Positions 1 through 10,889 of a stretch of DNA of 64,000 nucleotides are shown here, piece after piece; position 1 is the stretch's first letter, and each line of letters opens with the position of its first letter. A program made the translations under genes and the position numbers. Under the pieces are notes generated by a model. The model made no database searches. It worked only from the letters and a program-made list of their open reading frames with translations, and was not told the DNA's origin. The DNA comes from Saururus chinensis (Eukaryota > Streptophyta > Magnoliopsida > Piperales > Saururaceae). Where the stretch lies: the NCBI GenBank assembly GCA_035235625.1, contig CP141143.1, forward strand, positions 25,775,092 through 25,839,091, read 5' to 3'.

Positions 1-2470
1 CATATTAATTGTAAATGAAGAACGAGAAGACCTAAAGCAGAATGAGAGTTCATCCTTAGCATGTTCAAAGTCCCCAGTTTGAAGACTTCTGTAAAGGCCT
101 TGAGCCATCTTATACCTCGCATTATGGAAATGTTTGAGCTCACCTTCCACACAAATTTTAAGAGCTGAAAGGCAATCCTTAAAAAGGATGTTCCAGGCCT
201 CTTCCAGTTGGGGTAGCTCATCATCCTTTGGTTTCTTCTCAGAGCCAGCTTCTATATTGTTTTTAGCAGTCATACAAAAATGAAGCTCCTCATCACTCCA
301 ACCAAATATCTTCAATATAGTATCCTTAGTTGACTGACTGAAGGAATGTGCAGTAACAACCTCATAAGGCAACAATTATGACAAAAATGAATATCAATAT
401 TTCAAGTTTAGCAGACACAAACACAACAGCATTCACTGACATTTCTGTCAGACTTGAGGAAATGTTAGTTTCATTCACAGCTCCACTGTTACCAATATTT
501 TTGTTGACGAATTCAGTAACTTAGCTAATGGTTTTTCTTGACATTATTGGAGATCCATCCCAACGTTCTATAGGCAATCTATATCATCCAACATAAAAAA
601 ATCTCAAATAGGTGATGTATAAGACACCCTTTCTCATCAAGTCACGTTGTTAGGATGATGAGCATATATGTCGATATAAATTATATGCATTGCCAGTTTT
701 AACACCATTCAGGCTAGAATAAGAAACCACTAGGAGTACTAGGCATTCAAACTGAAGACCTTGTGAAGGTGCCTCTTATTGCTGTTCAGCCAAGGCGCAA
801 TTCCAGTTGGTCTAACTAAAATTATGAAAGATGGTGCTAAAAATAAAAACTAAAATATTGACAAAACATCATTTGCATATAGTATAAAAGTAGGTGCAAT
901 AGATTACTCAAAATAGGGGAAAAGAAATTAATGAGCTTTTGTTTTTCTCAACTAATTACCACCTGTAGTGAAGATCCAACAAATAAAACATTGACAAAAG
1001 GCTCTGAGAAAACTAGCCTGAAGGGCATCCATATTCTGCTTTCCACCTTTATAAAGTAACTTCAAACGCGAAGCATGCATCCTATAAACAGTATCTACAG
1101 CAGAATTAATCAAGTTGAGAGCTTTCTGGTAATAAGAAAATGCCTTTGCAGCTGGGTACTTCATCTTTTCACAAAGTTTACCCAAGTAGAAAGCATGCAG
1201 CCAGTCAGGCCTACAGTATAAAAAGATGCAAAAAAATTAACATTCCACTTTGTTGATCAGGGACATGCAAAGGAATACAGGTTAGGATTGGCAATAGCAT
1301 ACTTGTACTCTGAAGCTTTCTTGAAGTGTTTCATATAATTCTGGCACAAAAACATCCAGACTTCATTCTTTTTTGGTACAACAGTTCTTTGCTCATAAAA
1401 TGGAACAACATTCTGAAGGTTGTCATAATACACTAGCGCCAGTAACTTGTGCATCTAACTCTGAATATGATCACATTAAGAAATCAGATGGGATTATAAG
1501 CAAATGAAACAACAATCAACAAAAATAAATTACTAAGGTTGTAAAACGTACCTTCTGAGAAGGAGTTGTTGCTACAACCACACTCATTAACGAACATCTC
1601 CTAGCCCTTCTTCAACTAACTTCAACTCTCTGAGGTAAAGAATGATGCTTTCTCCATTCCACAACATTTATGTGCTTGCTGCCATCATTCAGCAACAAAT
1701 CTACCTCCTGAATAAGAATGCCTCATTATGTCATAGTTGAAAAATTATAAAATCATTTGGCAATAATGTCAGCAAAGACAGCTCGAATTGATGCTTATCT
1801 GAACACAAAATCGCTTACCTCATCATAGATAGTTGCAAGCCGCTTCCAGCTGTCAAAGCGGAAGGGGTTGTATATTAAATCATATTTCAATAGGTTTACA
1901 TGTTGCTCAACAAAATCTTCACCTTCTTTAGTAAGTACAAAACCAGTCCATTTATCTGTTGCATTAATTTCTTCAGCATGAGCTAGAAAGTAGTAAAGGC
2001 TCTTTGTCTGACTCCAGATACTGCTCACAACTGCAAATTTGAACACGTCGAGAAAAATGCATTGAATCGATCTGAAATTAAAATTGGACTTCATGTTTTG
2101 AGCTTAATAAACTGATAAAAGTCAGTTTAAAGGCACTTGGTCAGAGAAAATCTTGACTAATTTGAATAAAAAACTTCAATATAAATTTAAATGGATTTAT
2201 ATAAATTGTGTACCTTGTTGCAGCCAACGCTTCACAAATTCTTAGGCCTTTTTTATCAGAAAACACTTTATTTATGATAGATTCTACATTACTTTCTGTA
2301 GCAGCTATATCAGAAAGTTTGTCTTCACATAAATCAGGATCATCTAGAAACTTGTCGATTGGATTTTCTTTAAAAATATCTTCAGGTGGTTGAGGAAAAT
2401 GGCTACGAATAGCTCTTAATATTTTTCGAAGTTTTACCAAGATAGCGGACAAATTGTATGTGGTAAATAA
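1..2470 (-). pseudogene. Cabin1-like TPR protein gene, 3' part cut by window edge, with a premature stop
   Basis: Resembles plant homologues of calcineurin-binding protein Cabin1, a TPR-repeat histone-chaperone-associated factor (family known; match made from memory). Exons read on the minus strand: about 2470-2214, 2020-1819, 1707-1552, 1454-1303, 1210-1018 and 360-1 (continuing off the window). Family-like stretches include [64 protein letters not shown] and ELKHFHNARYKMAQGLYR. Splice phases agree across all five junctions checked, which argues for a once-real gene. Within exon 1707-1552 codon TGA at 1614-1612 interrupts the reading where the family has Arg (CGA to TGA). That exon is 156 nt and phase 0-0, so skipping it would restore the frame. 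The last intron (1017-361) fits only with a GC donor. Upstream exons are probable at 2722-2666 and 3061-3000 but less certain. It could be a recent pseudogene, a polymorphic null allele or a sequencing error. Confidence 0.75.
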
Positions 2471-2665
2471 CACTTGTTTTGAATTCATCGTTTGGTTTTT
2501 TAATGATTTCCAAACAACATGGAAAAAAACATATTGACATGGTGTTTGTGAGAATGTAGATAACAAAGCCTGCTTTTTTCATGAACTACAAATCCAACAT
2601 AAGGTGTTATGATTAAACAAATATTGCAGCCAAATGATAGGATGCTGAAATGAAATAACCAACAA

Positions 2666-3063
2666 AATGGCATCCAGTACATTTAGCTGTGATTTTTCAA
2701 ACTGTTCCAACAGTAATTGTTCCTGAAACAAGAAAAGTTTATTTCAAGTAATCCCAAAAGGAAAAAAAATCCAATCCAACAACAACAGTCATTTGGATAA
2801 ACCATGATAGTGTTTATATTGCAAAAAAAAAAAAATTGTAGTGGTATATCCAGTACATTCTTATCATTTACGGATAACATCCCATCATGCAATTGATGAC
2901 TGCACATAACATAGTTAAACAGAGAAAAACATCAGTACAACATATGAAAAACATAAACATGACAGATCAAAAGACAACAAACACATAAAGAATTACCGGG
3001 AGAAAGGTTCTTGAAGCAATAAGACATCATTTCTCGAACATTAAAAGAACTTTCTAAGCCATG
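2666..3063 (-). pseudogene. possible upstream exons of the Cabin1-like gene
   Basis: Two short exon-like stretches lie 5' of the recognised Cabin1-like exons. One starts after a strong pyrimidine-rich acceptor (CTTTTCTTGTTTCAG) at about 2723 and reads EQLLLEQFEKSQLNVLDAIL. The other starts after ATTTCAG at about 3062, reads HGLESSFNVREMMSYCFKNL and is followed by a GTAATT donor near 3000. I do not recognise the residues as Cabin1 from memory. Assignment rests on strand, position and splice signals. Confidence 0.35.
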
Positions 3064-3099
3064 TCCTGAAATGGTTTTATTTAAATCCCCCATCACATC

Positions 3100-4240
3100 A
3101 TTACTTCACATATTCCAAATCAACCCTCTGTGAGACCATGGGAGTTCCAAACATATACATAGATTGCAAGTTAGATACTATAATATGACACACTGAATCA
3201 ATTGATGGAATATCACCATAAGCATCCACTAAACCTCATTTACTAGAAAAGAAAAGAAGATAAACAAAAAGGGCCTAAGGTAACGGCTATGAAGTTTCAG
3301 AGCAGGTGAAGGCAAGGTGCAGGATGCAACACTAAAAAGAATAAGAAATTAATGAGCAAATTAGTCTTCTTTGGTCACTGTTGGGAGAGTAAGTAAAGTG
3401 CTGCTTGATATAGAAAAATAATAGAATATGTTATCAAGTGTTAACTGCTGTGAAGTACCAAACAATAATACAAAAATAGAAAGTACGAGCAATATCTGAT
3501 TATTAATCTGTATCCTTTTTGCACAAAAAACTACCAAGTTTCTACTTGCATATGTGCAGTGTTTACAAAAAAATTGATTAGTTGCTAAATACATGACTAT
3601 CACAAAAAAATCCCTTATCCTCTCCAAAAAATGCTTCACAAGTATTGTATGTTCAAGCATTCTGCACAATAAGTAGATGAAACTGCAATGTACGTATAAT
3701 GAGGATAGCAGTCTTGACAACTCCATCCCCTAACAAAAACAAGCTTCCATCTGCATAAACAAAACTATAGTATGCTCAATCTAAGGATTAAGATTTGATA
3801 AACATATAATATGCATCTTTCAAATACAATATCCAACCTAGTTAGGTTGTTGAGAGCTACTTTGGTCTAAGTAGTGATGCCTACTTCCAATGGTATCTAT
3901 GTTGCTAGTGATCAAATCCCCTTGCATAGGTATAGAAACATCTTGCATCTGTAAACATATTCAGCTGCTAAGATTTGAAGTTATACATATGTATATTAAT
4001 GATGATAACCAAAAGGAAAAGATTAGGAGTTTTACAAATAATAAATTCATCATGCTGCAACCATGTTGGTCAGTGATCTTTATGGTAATTGGCTATGCAA
4101 AGAAGTCTCCAGTTGGGAATTTATTTGACTAAGTTGAGTTTGCATGTAATCACTTGGAAGTCCATTGGTTAATTCCTACACCATAGAAAAGCGTATTTCA
4201 AACATATGTATTTAGCTAAGGTTAGTGTACAAGTCAATCA
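3100..4240. other. intergenic, no gene seen
   Basis: AT-rich sequence between the Cabin1-like exons and the FRS gene. Open frames here (for example 3361-3726 minus) have no recognisable domain and no splice context. The end nearest 4240 may hold a last exon of the FRS gene, because a donor-like GAG/GTATTA lies at 4262-4260. Confidence 0.4.
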
Positions 4241-6490
4241 CTAAAAACAAAAACATAATACCTCGATACAACAATTGTCCATATTTAATCTGGTGGCCTT
4301 CTTTTTCGGTAGTGTTTTATTTTTCTTAGTCCTCTCAAGACAAATTTTGATCCTAGGACCACCTCGCTTTCCTCCTTGTTTTACTTTGAAACCCTTAACT
4401 AGTGGGGAAGTTGCACTATCATTAAAATCATCAACTTGTGCTTTGCCACTTCCACTACAAGTTATGTCCACTCCAAAAGAATCATGCTGGCTATCACAAA
4501 CCCTACCATGTGAGATGACATCGGGTTGTTGTGAAAGTACACGATTATTACACTCTTGCACTTCCTTCAAAATTGTATCCACATAGTTTAGGGCAATTAA
4601 AGTTGCATCCTCAGTTAGTGTTGCTTCTGTTGTCAAATTTCTAAAAGCCAGACATAAATCATTATTCCTCCTCATGAGAGCAACATTCGGATCTGCTTCA
4701 ATGATAGAACCACGACGATCAATAACACTACCGGATTTTGCTTCTTTGGTCCATCTTTTCAGAACATAATGTGGAGGCAACTCATGTATCTTGAAGTGAT
4801 CAAGTACCGTAAATGCATGACGACATAAGATACCCACAAAATTGAACTTCTTACAACTACAATCAACTACATTGGTTGATGGGTCATAATTGACAATGTG
4901 TTTGCGATGTGTTTGATCCATTTCAATTGTACACTCCTTCATCACACCATGATCAACAACCTCTATGACAACACAGTTTAGGTAACCTAAATATTCCTTT
5001 TCGATCATCTTGAATATTACTGGTGTGTAAACACTTGAAGCATACTTCATGATCCGAGAATGAACAGTCACAATTGGCATGCTATATTTCATCTTAAATT
5101 CAGCATTCCCTTCTTTACGACGTCTATCAGCCAATAGCCTCTCATAATGATCAAAAAACCTGCATAAATTATGCTCAGATTTCAAGTATCCTCTTAGAAT
5201 ACCGTTCATGCTTTCACTCCTCTGTGTGGATTTCATATCACCTGTGAACATATGTCGCCCATAAACCATTGCCCATTTCTTTCTTTCTTTGAATAGCCCT
5301 TCTAGCCATTCATTTCCATGAAGTTCATACTTCTCAAGCATATTATCCCATGCTGTGTAAAATTCTTCTTCATCCTCGTAATCATAAATGCATTTGCTGA
5401 AGTCATGGGCAAATGGCTTCTTGTCATCAATAACTAAATTAAATGAGTGGTTAAGATGCTTACAGGCATTCCTATACATATGCCACACACAAATACGATG
5501 ATGGGTATTCGGTAAAACCGAAGCTATTGCACTAGCCATTGCCTTATCCTGATCAGTTAAAATTGTCTTCGGATGACTACCCATTGTATCTGTGAATGTC
5601 TTGAACAACCACTCAAAACTTTGGATGGTTTCATCATATAATAAAACTGCTCCAAAAATAATGGTCATCTTATTATGATTTAAACCCACAAACAGACCAA
5701 ATGGACGACAATATTTGTTGGTCCTATATGTGGTATCAAAGCAAACAACATCTCCAAAATGATGATAATCCATAATCGAAACCGGATCTGCCCAAAAGAA
5801 GTTTGTTATTTTATGATCCTCATCATATTGCATGCTATACTCAAATGAGGAATTTTGAGTACGCCTCCCTTTCAAATACTTGATTATGGCAAAAGCATCT
5901 CCTTGGTCAATTGTTTTTTGGCACTTCGTACGTAAGTAATTATTATAGTCCTCCTGAATAAAGCCAAGGTTGTCAAACCCCCCTACTTGCTTAGCCATAA
6001 ATTCAACTGCTTCTCTTGGGCGTATCCCTGAACCATCTGCTATGTCTGCAGCAACAACTTGAATAATACTCATTCTCCTTTGTGACCTTAGCCTATTAAC
6101 ATAGACTTGGTTTGTGACCTCATGATTATGTTTTTCTTCAAAAGTCCGAATACGCCATGCACCATCTTGTTGCAAATTGATGACCAATTGGGCTTCACAT
6201 CCAACTCTTGTTTCTGGTCGAGGATTCTTTGGATTTTCCCGTCTCTTATCAAATAGTCTATGACCTTCTTTGGAGCAACAAAATCTTCTATAACACCGTT
6301 GACCTTTCACATTTGTACGGGAGCTGGCTCGACGAATGCTAAATCCAACATTTCGGGCATACTTATTGTAAAACTCATATGCTTCTTCCTCGGAAGAAAA
6401 TCTCATACCAACTTCTGGCTCCCATATCTCCCTTCTTTTTTCTTCTGTAGGATCACTTGATTTACCGAGGTCCACTTCTAATTCTTCCAT
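4241..6490 (-). CDS. FAR1-related sequence (FRS) protein, domesticated MULE transposase
   Basis: Nuclear DNA-binding regulator of the FHY3/FAR1 family, derived from a Mutator-like transposase; FHY3 and FAR1 act in phytochrome A signalling, but the role of this member is unknown. Uninterrupted ORF of 749 aa from the first ATG at 6490, preceded by a splice acceptor (TTGTGTAG) at about 6497, so a 5' UTR intron is likely. Domains (residues from that ATG): FAR1 zinc-binding DNA-binding domain about 40-125 with Cys66, Cys71/72, Cys98, His121 and His123; MULE transposase core about 225-430 keeping Asp252 (CFDTTYR), Asp313 (LTDQDKAM), CVWHM and Glu426 (QRSESMNG); SWIM zinc finger Cys544-x-Cys546, Cys556-x-His558; basic C-terminal region with KRGGPRIK and KKATRL. 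Length fits FRS5-like proteins (about 700-850 aa). The last six codons may be intronic, since a GAG/GTATTA donor sits at 4262-4260; the true C-terminus could lie in a further exon. Confidence 0.9.
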   Translation of the reverse strand: MEELEVDLGKSSDPTEEKRREIWEPEVGMRFSSEEEAYEFYNKYARNVGFSIRRASSRTNVKGQRCYRRFCCSKEGHRLFDKRRENPKNPRPETRVGCEAQLVINLQQDGAWRIRTFEEKHNHEVTNQVYVNRLRSQRRMSIIQVVAADIADGSGIRPREAVEFMAKQVGGFDNLGFIQEDYNNYLRTKCQKTIDQGDAFAIIKYLKGRRTQNSSFEYSMQYDEDHKITNFFWADPVSIMDYHHFGDVVCFDTTYRTNKYCRPFGLFVGLNHNKMTIIFGAVLLYDETIQSFEWLFKTFTDTMGSHPKTILTDQDKAMASAIASVLPNTHHRICVWHMYRNACKHLNHSFNLVIDDKKPFAHDFSKCIYDYEDEEEFYTAWDNMLEKYELHGNEWLEGLFKERKKWAMVYGRHMFTGDMKSTQRSESMNGILRGYLKSEHNLCRFFDHYERLLADRRRKEGNAEFKMKYSMPIVTVHSRIMKYASSVYTPVIFKMIEKEYLGYLNCVVIEVVDHGVMKECTIEMDQTHRKHIVNYDPSTNVVDCSCKKFNFVGILCRHAFTVLDHFKIHELPPHYVLKRWTKEAKSGSVIDRRGSIIEADPNVALMRRNNDLCLAFRNLTTEATLTEDATLIALNYVDTILKEVQECNNRVLSQQPDVISHGRVCDSQHDSFGVDITCSGSGKAQVDDFNDSATSPLVKGFKVKQGGKRGGPRIKICLERTKKNKTLPKKKATRLNMDNCCIEVLCFCF

Positions 6491-6494
6491 TTGA

Positions 6495-6502
6495 AGCCTA
6501 CA
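6495..6502 (-). promoter_or_regulatory. splice acceptor before the FRS start codon
   Basis: On the minus strand TTAATTGTGTAG is followed by GCTTCAA and then ATG at 6490. This supports M6 of the long open frame as the start and implies a non-coding first exon further upstream, whose position I cannot fix. Confidence 0.55.
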
Positions 6503-6504
6503 CA

Positions 6505-6895
6505 ATTAAATAAGAATGAATCACATACCATTTCATAAGTATTACTTCTCACAAGGAATAAGGGAAGCCAATAACCAATCATGAAACAAAATCTTTTAAC
6601 CAAATACTCATAAGTCTTCACTCCATTTTATATGGTACAAGGGCCAATACATGTTTCCAACTCATGGGCAACAACGATTCAGCTCAATATCATACTACAC
6701 AAAATGGATCGCACTCAAGTGATAAGAAATTCAGCATGTTATCTCATGTTGAAACCCTAAATTCTTCTTTTTCTCCCCAATGCATTGTAACCACCTACTT
6801 TTTTTTTAATCACATTGCAACGGGTAAAAGATAAATCAAAATGTGCAACTGAAAACAATTTACCTTGCCCAATCACTCAGTGGCCAGCAGAACCC
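6505..6895. other. FRS upstream region or 5' intron, no gene seen
   Basis: AT-rich DNA between the FRS start and the minisatellite. No coding potential recognised. It probably belongs to the FRS 5' intron or promoter. Confidence 0.35.
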
Positions 6896-6899
6896 AAGT

Positions 6900-7740
6900 G
6901 TAACACTGTATCACCAGCAATAACGTTGCAACGTTGTAGCATTATCACTGCAATGCTGCAGCGTTATTGTTGTAACGTTATAGAAGAACGCAGCAACGTT
7001 GCAACAACGTTGCAGCGTTATTGCTACAACGTTGCTGCATTCCTCGATAACGTTGCAGCATTGCAGCGATAATGCTGCAACGTTATAGCGATATTGCTAC
7101 AACGTTTCAGCGTTATTGCTGCAATGTTGTAGCGATAATGCTACAATGTTGCTGTGTTCCTCGACAACGTTGCTGCATTTCTTGATAACATTGCAACAAT
7201 AGTGCTGCAACGTTGCAGTGATAATGCTACAACGTTATTGCTGCAACGTTGCGGCGTTAATGCGACAACGTTGTGGCGTTAATGCGGCAACGTTGCAGCA
7301 ATAATGCTACAACGTTGCAGCGTTGCCCAATAAGGTTGTAGCATTGCACCAATAACGCTACAACGTTGCAGTGATAATGCTGCAACGTTGCCCGATAACG
7401 TTGCAGCATTGCACCAATAACGCTACAACGTTGCAGTGATAATGCTGCAACGTTGCAGTGATAATGCTGCAACGTTGCAGTGATAATGCTGCAACGTTGC
7501 AGTGTTGCCCGATAACGTTGCAGCATTGCACCAATAATGCTACAACGTTGCAGTGATAATGCTGCAACGTTGCAGCGTTATTGCTACATCGTTGCAGCGT
7601 TTCTCGGTAACATTGCAGCAATAACGCTGCAACGTTGCAGCATTATTGCTGCAACGATGCGGCATTAATGCTGCACCGTTGCAGCAATAATGCTACAACG
7701 TTGCAGCGTTGCCCGATAATATTGCAACATTTCACCAAAA
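6900..7740. repeat. AACGTT-centred palindromic minisatellite
   Basis: About 840 bp built from variants of a 22-bp unit (CGTTGCAGTGATAATGCTGCAA), seen as three exact tandem copies around 7430-7500 and as diverged variants elsewhere. The junction of units makes GCAACGTTGC, which is its own reverse complement, so both strands look alike. A longer period is visible: blocks containing TTGCCCGATAACGTTGCAGC and TTGCACCAATAACGCTAC recur near 7311, 7385 and 7505. Variants substitute C/T, G/A and indels. It lies about 0.4-1.25 kb 5' of the FRS start codon. Confidence 0.9.
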
Positions 7741-8850
7741 ACAGAGCAACATATACCTGTAGAGATCCTCCTCAATCTTATCCGTATTATCTATTCTAAA
7801 AAAAAGGGGGTATGAACATAGCACGTTACAAGCTTTATCCTAAAAAAACACAGCCTGCATAAGATTATAAACATAAAATGTTTACCTTTACCACTAACTG
7901 CAGTTCAAAAGTGGTAGAGTTGATATGTTGCAATATGTAGCACAACCCCTGAATTGTCTTCCTCAACAACAACATAAAAGAGCCGCATAATCATATCTAT
8001 GATTGCAGTAGCCCTCGTAGTCACTGAATTGTCGTCCTCAACTACAGCAGATTTTTGCAGCCACTAGGAGCATTTTTTGAATCGAAGGGCATCGTCCCTC
8101 CTCTCCTCATTTCATCTAGACTCTATCTCCCTTTCTCCCTGATTGTATTGCGCCTAGCTGTGAGAAGCGGGAAAAGAAGAGTAAGAGGGCGGTCAGTCAG
8201 GAGATGACACCGGAAGCTGTTGTTTTTCTGAAAGGATTTTTACTCCTTGTCCAGAGGAACCAAGAGCTTCAGGAACAAAGAGGAGGTGGAACAAAGAGAA
8301 GACGAACCAAGAGCTTTAGGAACAAAGACGAGGTGGACAACCAGAGGATAACTCACATTGAGGTGGAGTGCAATGGGTGCCGAAAACAGATGAATGAGTA
8401 TCTTCCTCGGCTCCGATCTATAAGATAAGTCCGGTTCCGACGGCTCTTGTTCATGATCAATCAAAAGGGAGGCACTACGGTGGATGATTCCGGTGGCGAT
8501 GGTCGATGAAGAGGAAGTACAAGAGGCGGGAAAAAAGTCCCAGGTTTTTCTGAATTGTTCTAATTTGCATCTTTTGTACAAGAGGCGGGGTTTCTCTGTT
8601 CTGGTTTCGTCGTTGTTAGAAAACCAGGTTCCCGATTCCGTGAATGTGAACCAATTTTCGGTTCTATGTCGCCGTGAACCCAAATGCCACACCGTGAACC
8701 CAAATGCCGTCCAGATTGAGCGTCTCCGTGAATCTGCTGACATTTGTGACGTGGTAAGCAACCATTGGTAGCCAATCGGTGCTGAGCGAAATACCCTCCC
8801 CAGCAGATTCGCGTCCCCCAGCCTTAGGCCCAACTGATGCCACGTAAGCT
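7741..8850. other. intergenic sequence with a short internal direct repeat
   Basis: No recognised gene. At 8259-8345 a phrase around GAACCAAGAGCTT(C/T)AGGAACAAAGA occurs twice within about 50 bp, and ACCGTGAACCCAAATGCC repeats near 8672-8710. Open frames on both strands (for example 8240-8833 minus) show no domain. This stretch may include a non-coding first exon of the FRS gene. Confidence 0.4.
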
Positions 8851-9062
8851 ATTTTCCCTTATAAGTCTGTCACGTAAGGTTTCGGTCGCGGCGCCGACCG
8901 AGCCCCAAGTCGTTCCCAAGAAAGCATCTTATTCCTTAAGCCGAGGTTTAAGCCTCACGTTTCCGCTTTTCAATTCCGCATGCATGCGCCTAACACAACC
9001 CAACTCGAAACCCCTCGCCTAACCATGTTTGACTTTCCGACTCTCTGATATGCACCTGCTCA

Positions 9063-9070
9063 TATAAAAA
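9063..9070 (+). promoter_or_regulatory. TATA box of DUF761 gene copy 1
   Basis: TATAAAAA about 190 bp before the start codon. The same box and surrounding bases are kept in copy 2 (25938-25945), followed in both by a conserved leader containing CTCACTTGCACTTGAAGCAT. Confidence 0.65.
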
Positions 9071-9255
9071 GGGCAAAGCTCAACATCTCACTTGCACTTG
9101 AAGCATTGGATCAATTCACGTTCTTCCTCTTCTCTCCAAGCCAACCACGCTGAAGAATTGCTCATAAGTCATAAGGCATAAGCCAGCTCTCAGCTCTGTG
9201 TTGGTGGTGTTTGAGACCAGTCTTTGAGGAAGATCAGTGGGTGAAGGAGACGGCC

Positions 9256-9510
9256 ATGTCCACTAGTCGTTTCTCTAGGGTGGAGAAGGAGGATATGGCG
9301 GCGACAGTGTCGGAGAGGGCGGCCGGCAGCCTTACCCATGCTCGACAGTGGGGGCCGGTGGAGGTGGAGCAGCGCAAGGTGATCAAGCGCGAATTGAGCG
9401 ACGTAAACAAGAGCGCCGAGGCTTTCATTCAGAGGTTCAGGCAGCAGCTGGTGATTCAGCGGATGGAGTCCCTTGAGAACTTTGAGAATATGCTGGCGAG
9501 GGGCACTTAA
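9256..9510 (+). CDS. small DUF761-domain protein, copy 1
   Basis: 84-aa protein starting at the ATG at 9256; the frame is open further upstream but without an ATG. The C-terminal half reads KSAEAFIQRFRQQL and ENFENML, matching the DUF761 (PF05553) pattern of plant 'cotton fibre expressed' proteins, in which an acidic/basic helix ends in a FI-x-RF-x-QL motif. The function of the family is not established. No signal peptide or membrane segment is visible; the protein is basic and probably soluble. It has a TATA box 190 bp upstream. The paralogue at 26128-26382 differs at 14 of 84 residues, nearly all in the N-terminal half, while the last 45 residues differ at only two. That pattern suggests the domain is still under selection. 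It is shorter than many DUF761 proteins. Confidence 0.7.
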   Translation: MSTSRFSRVEKEDMAATVSERAAGSLTHARQWGPVEVEQRKVIKRELSDVNKSAEAFIQRFRQQLVIQRMESLENFENMLARGT

Positions 9511-10379
9511 TTCCGTTGTTTGATGATTTGTGTATTTCATAATTTAAGCACATAAAGTCTTGTATACTGATGCTTCTTTAGCCCATATGGCTGTTTTGAT
9601 TAGTGAATGAGTGAATGGGAAATCTATTGCTTAATTGAGTTTTGGACAGATATCTATTAATCTTCTCATACCCTAATTTTACTTTTCTTTTGCTTCATTT
9701 CTTCGTTCACAACTTTCTTTATCATTATTATATATACGAAGGGACAACATAATTCTTCTTGCTATCCTTCTTCATCCTCCTATCTTGTTTCGATTTCTTT
9801 TTCCTACAGTTCTAGATCAGTCCTCGTTTTGTCTTTTCCCCTTGATCCCATAGAAATGTTTTGTAGATAATTAAATTCTAAGTACCATTTATAATTGGTG
9901 GGTCGGTGATTTTATCATGAATCTTTGTATCATGATCAATTTCATCTTTATGTGGTACCCAGACTTCATTAAGCGTCGCACAAGTAACGACTTACCAGGC
10001 GGATGTTGATATCTTTTACTCGCGGATGTCACAGATGCATGAGATAACACATGACTTGTACAAACCTAATTGGGTCCTTGATAACTTAGAGTGTAAGTGC
10101 CGCTTGATTTACTGGATGGGAGCCCACTCCCCTTTTACCTGATCAACAAAAAAAAATTTAAAGCGGAAGTCATGTTTTACATCCAAAATGAGAACAAAAG
10201 TTACAAACCAATAGAACAAAGTAATATGCACTTTCATCAATGAGGAAAATAAATGGAATCAATGAACATGTAGCTCCTGGCCACATGCTCAAAGAGCGCT
10301 ATTGAAGTTTGAAATGAAGAGTGTAGGAAGAGTAACGAGTGGCCAATATTAAACTATTCAGTTGAATTCATGGTGATAC

Positions 10380-10560
10380 TCCCTTCTTCCTAAATTAATA
10401 ATTCCATTTAATAAAAAAATAATTTTCTATTAATAACTCTATTTTGTTAAATTTAAGTGATTGGGTACTAAAAAAATATCATAAGCTTATTTTTCCTTCT
10501 CTAAGATAAAAGTTTTTCTATTCAATAACAGCCACTATTTTTCCAAATGTAACAAACAAT
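10380..10560. mobile_element. Stowaway-like MITE remnant (copy 1 flank)
   Basis: Starts CTCCCTTCTTCCTAAATTAA, close to the widespread CTCCCTCCGTCCCAAATTAAT family, and is AT-rich throughout with no coding. A related stretch lies at 26635-26815 and others at 43510 and 44085. Its right end is not clear. Confidence 0.5.
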
Positions 10561-10705
10561 TGATCCAGACCAAAAGCTTGATTTATTGAAAGGGAAATTT
10601 CTTCCTAATATTCTGTATTGAGGCAGATTCTAATCTGATATATATAGCACAGTTCATATATATCTAGGACAAAATAATTGCAGTTCAATTTGTAAAAGAC
10701 AGTAA

Positions 10706-10889
10706 GGCTGTGTTTGGCAATGCTTGTGATGGCTTTTTACTTATTACGGCTCAGAATGAGTTGTTTGTTCCACTATAATGTATTTGGATGCCTACGCGCT
10801 TCACTTAAATCAAATTTTTTGCTACTTATACACTCAAGGGAAAGAAAACTCTACATAAGCTATTTGTAGCTTGTGTTTGCAAACACTCC
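10706..10889. mobile_element. small MITE with GTGTTTGGCAA-type ends, copy 1
   Basis: About 184 bp beginning GGCTGTGTTTGGCAATGC and ending with a GCAAACACTCC type inverted end. This layout is typical of small hAT-like MITEs. The same element is present at the matching place of copy 2, so it was there before the duplication. Target duplication not resolved. Confidence 0.45.

Noticed and set aside
6900..7740. Regular short repeats with spacing resembling a CRISPR array, and open frames on both strands
   Set aside because: The units are contiguous and degenerate with no unique spacers, the setting is a plant nuclear genome, and the frames are a by-product of a stop-poor palindromic repeat.
8240..8833. 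197-codon open frame on the minus strand
   Set aside because: No recognisable domain, overlaps open frames on the other strand, contains direct repeats and lies between two better-explained units.
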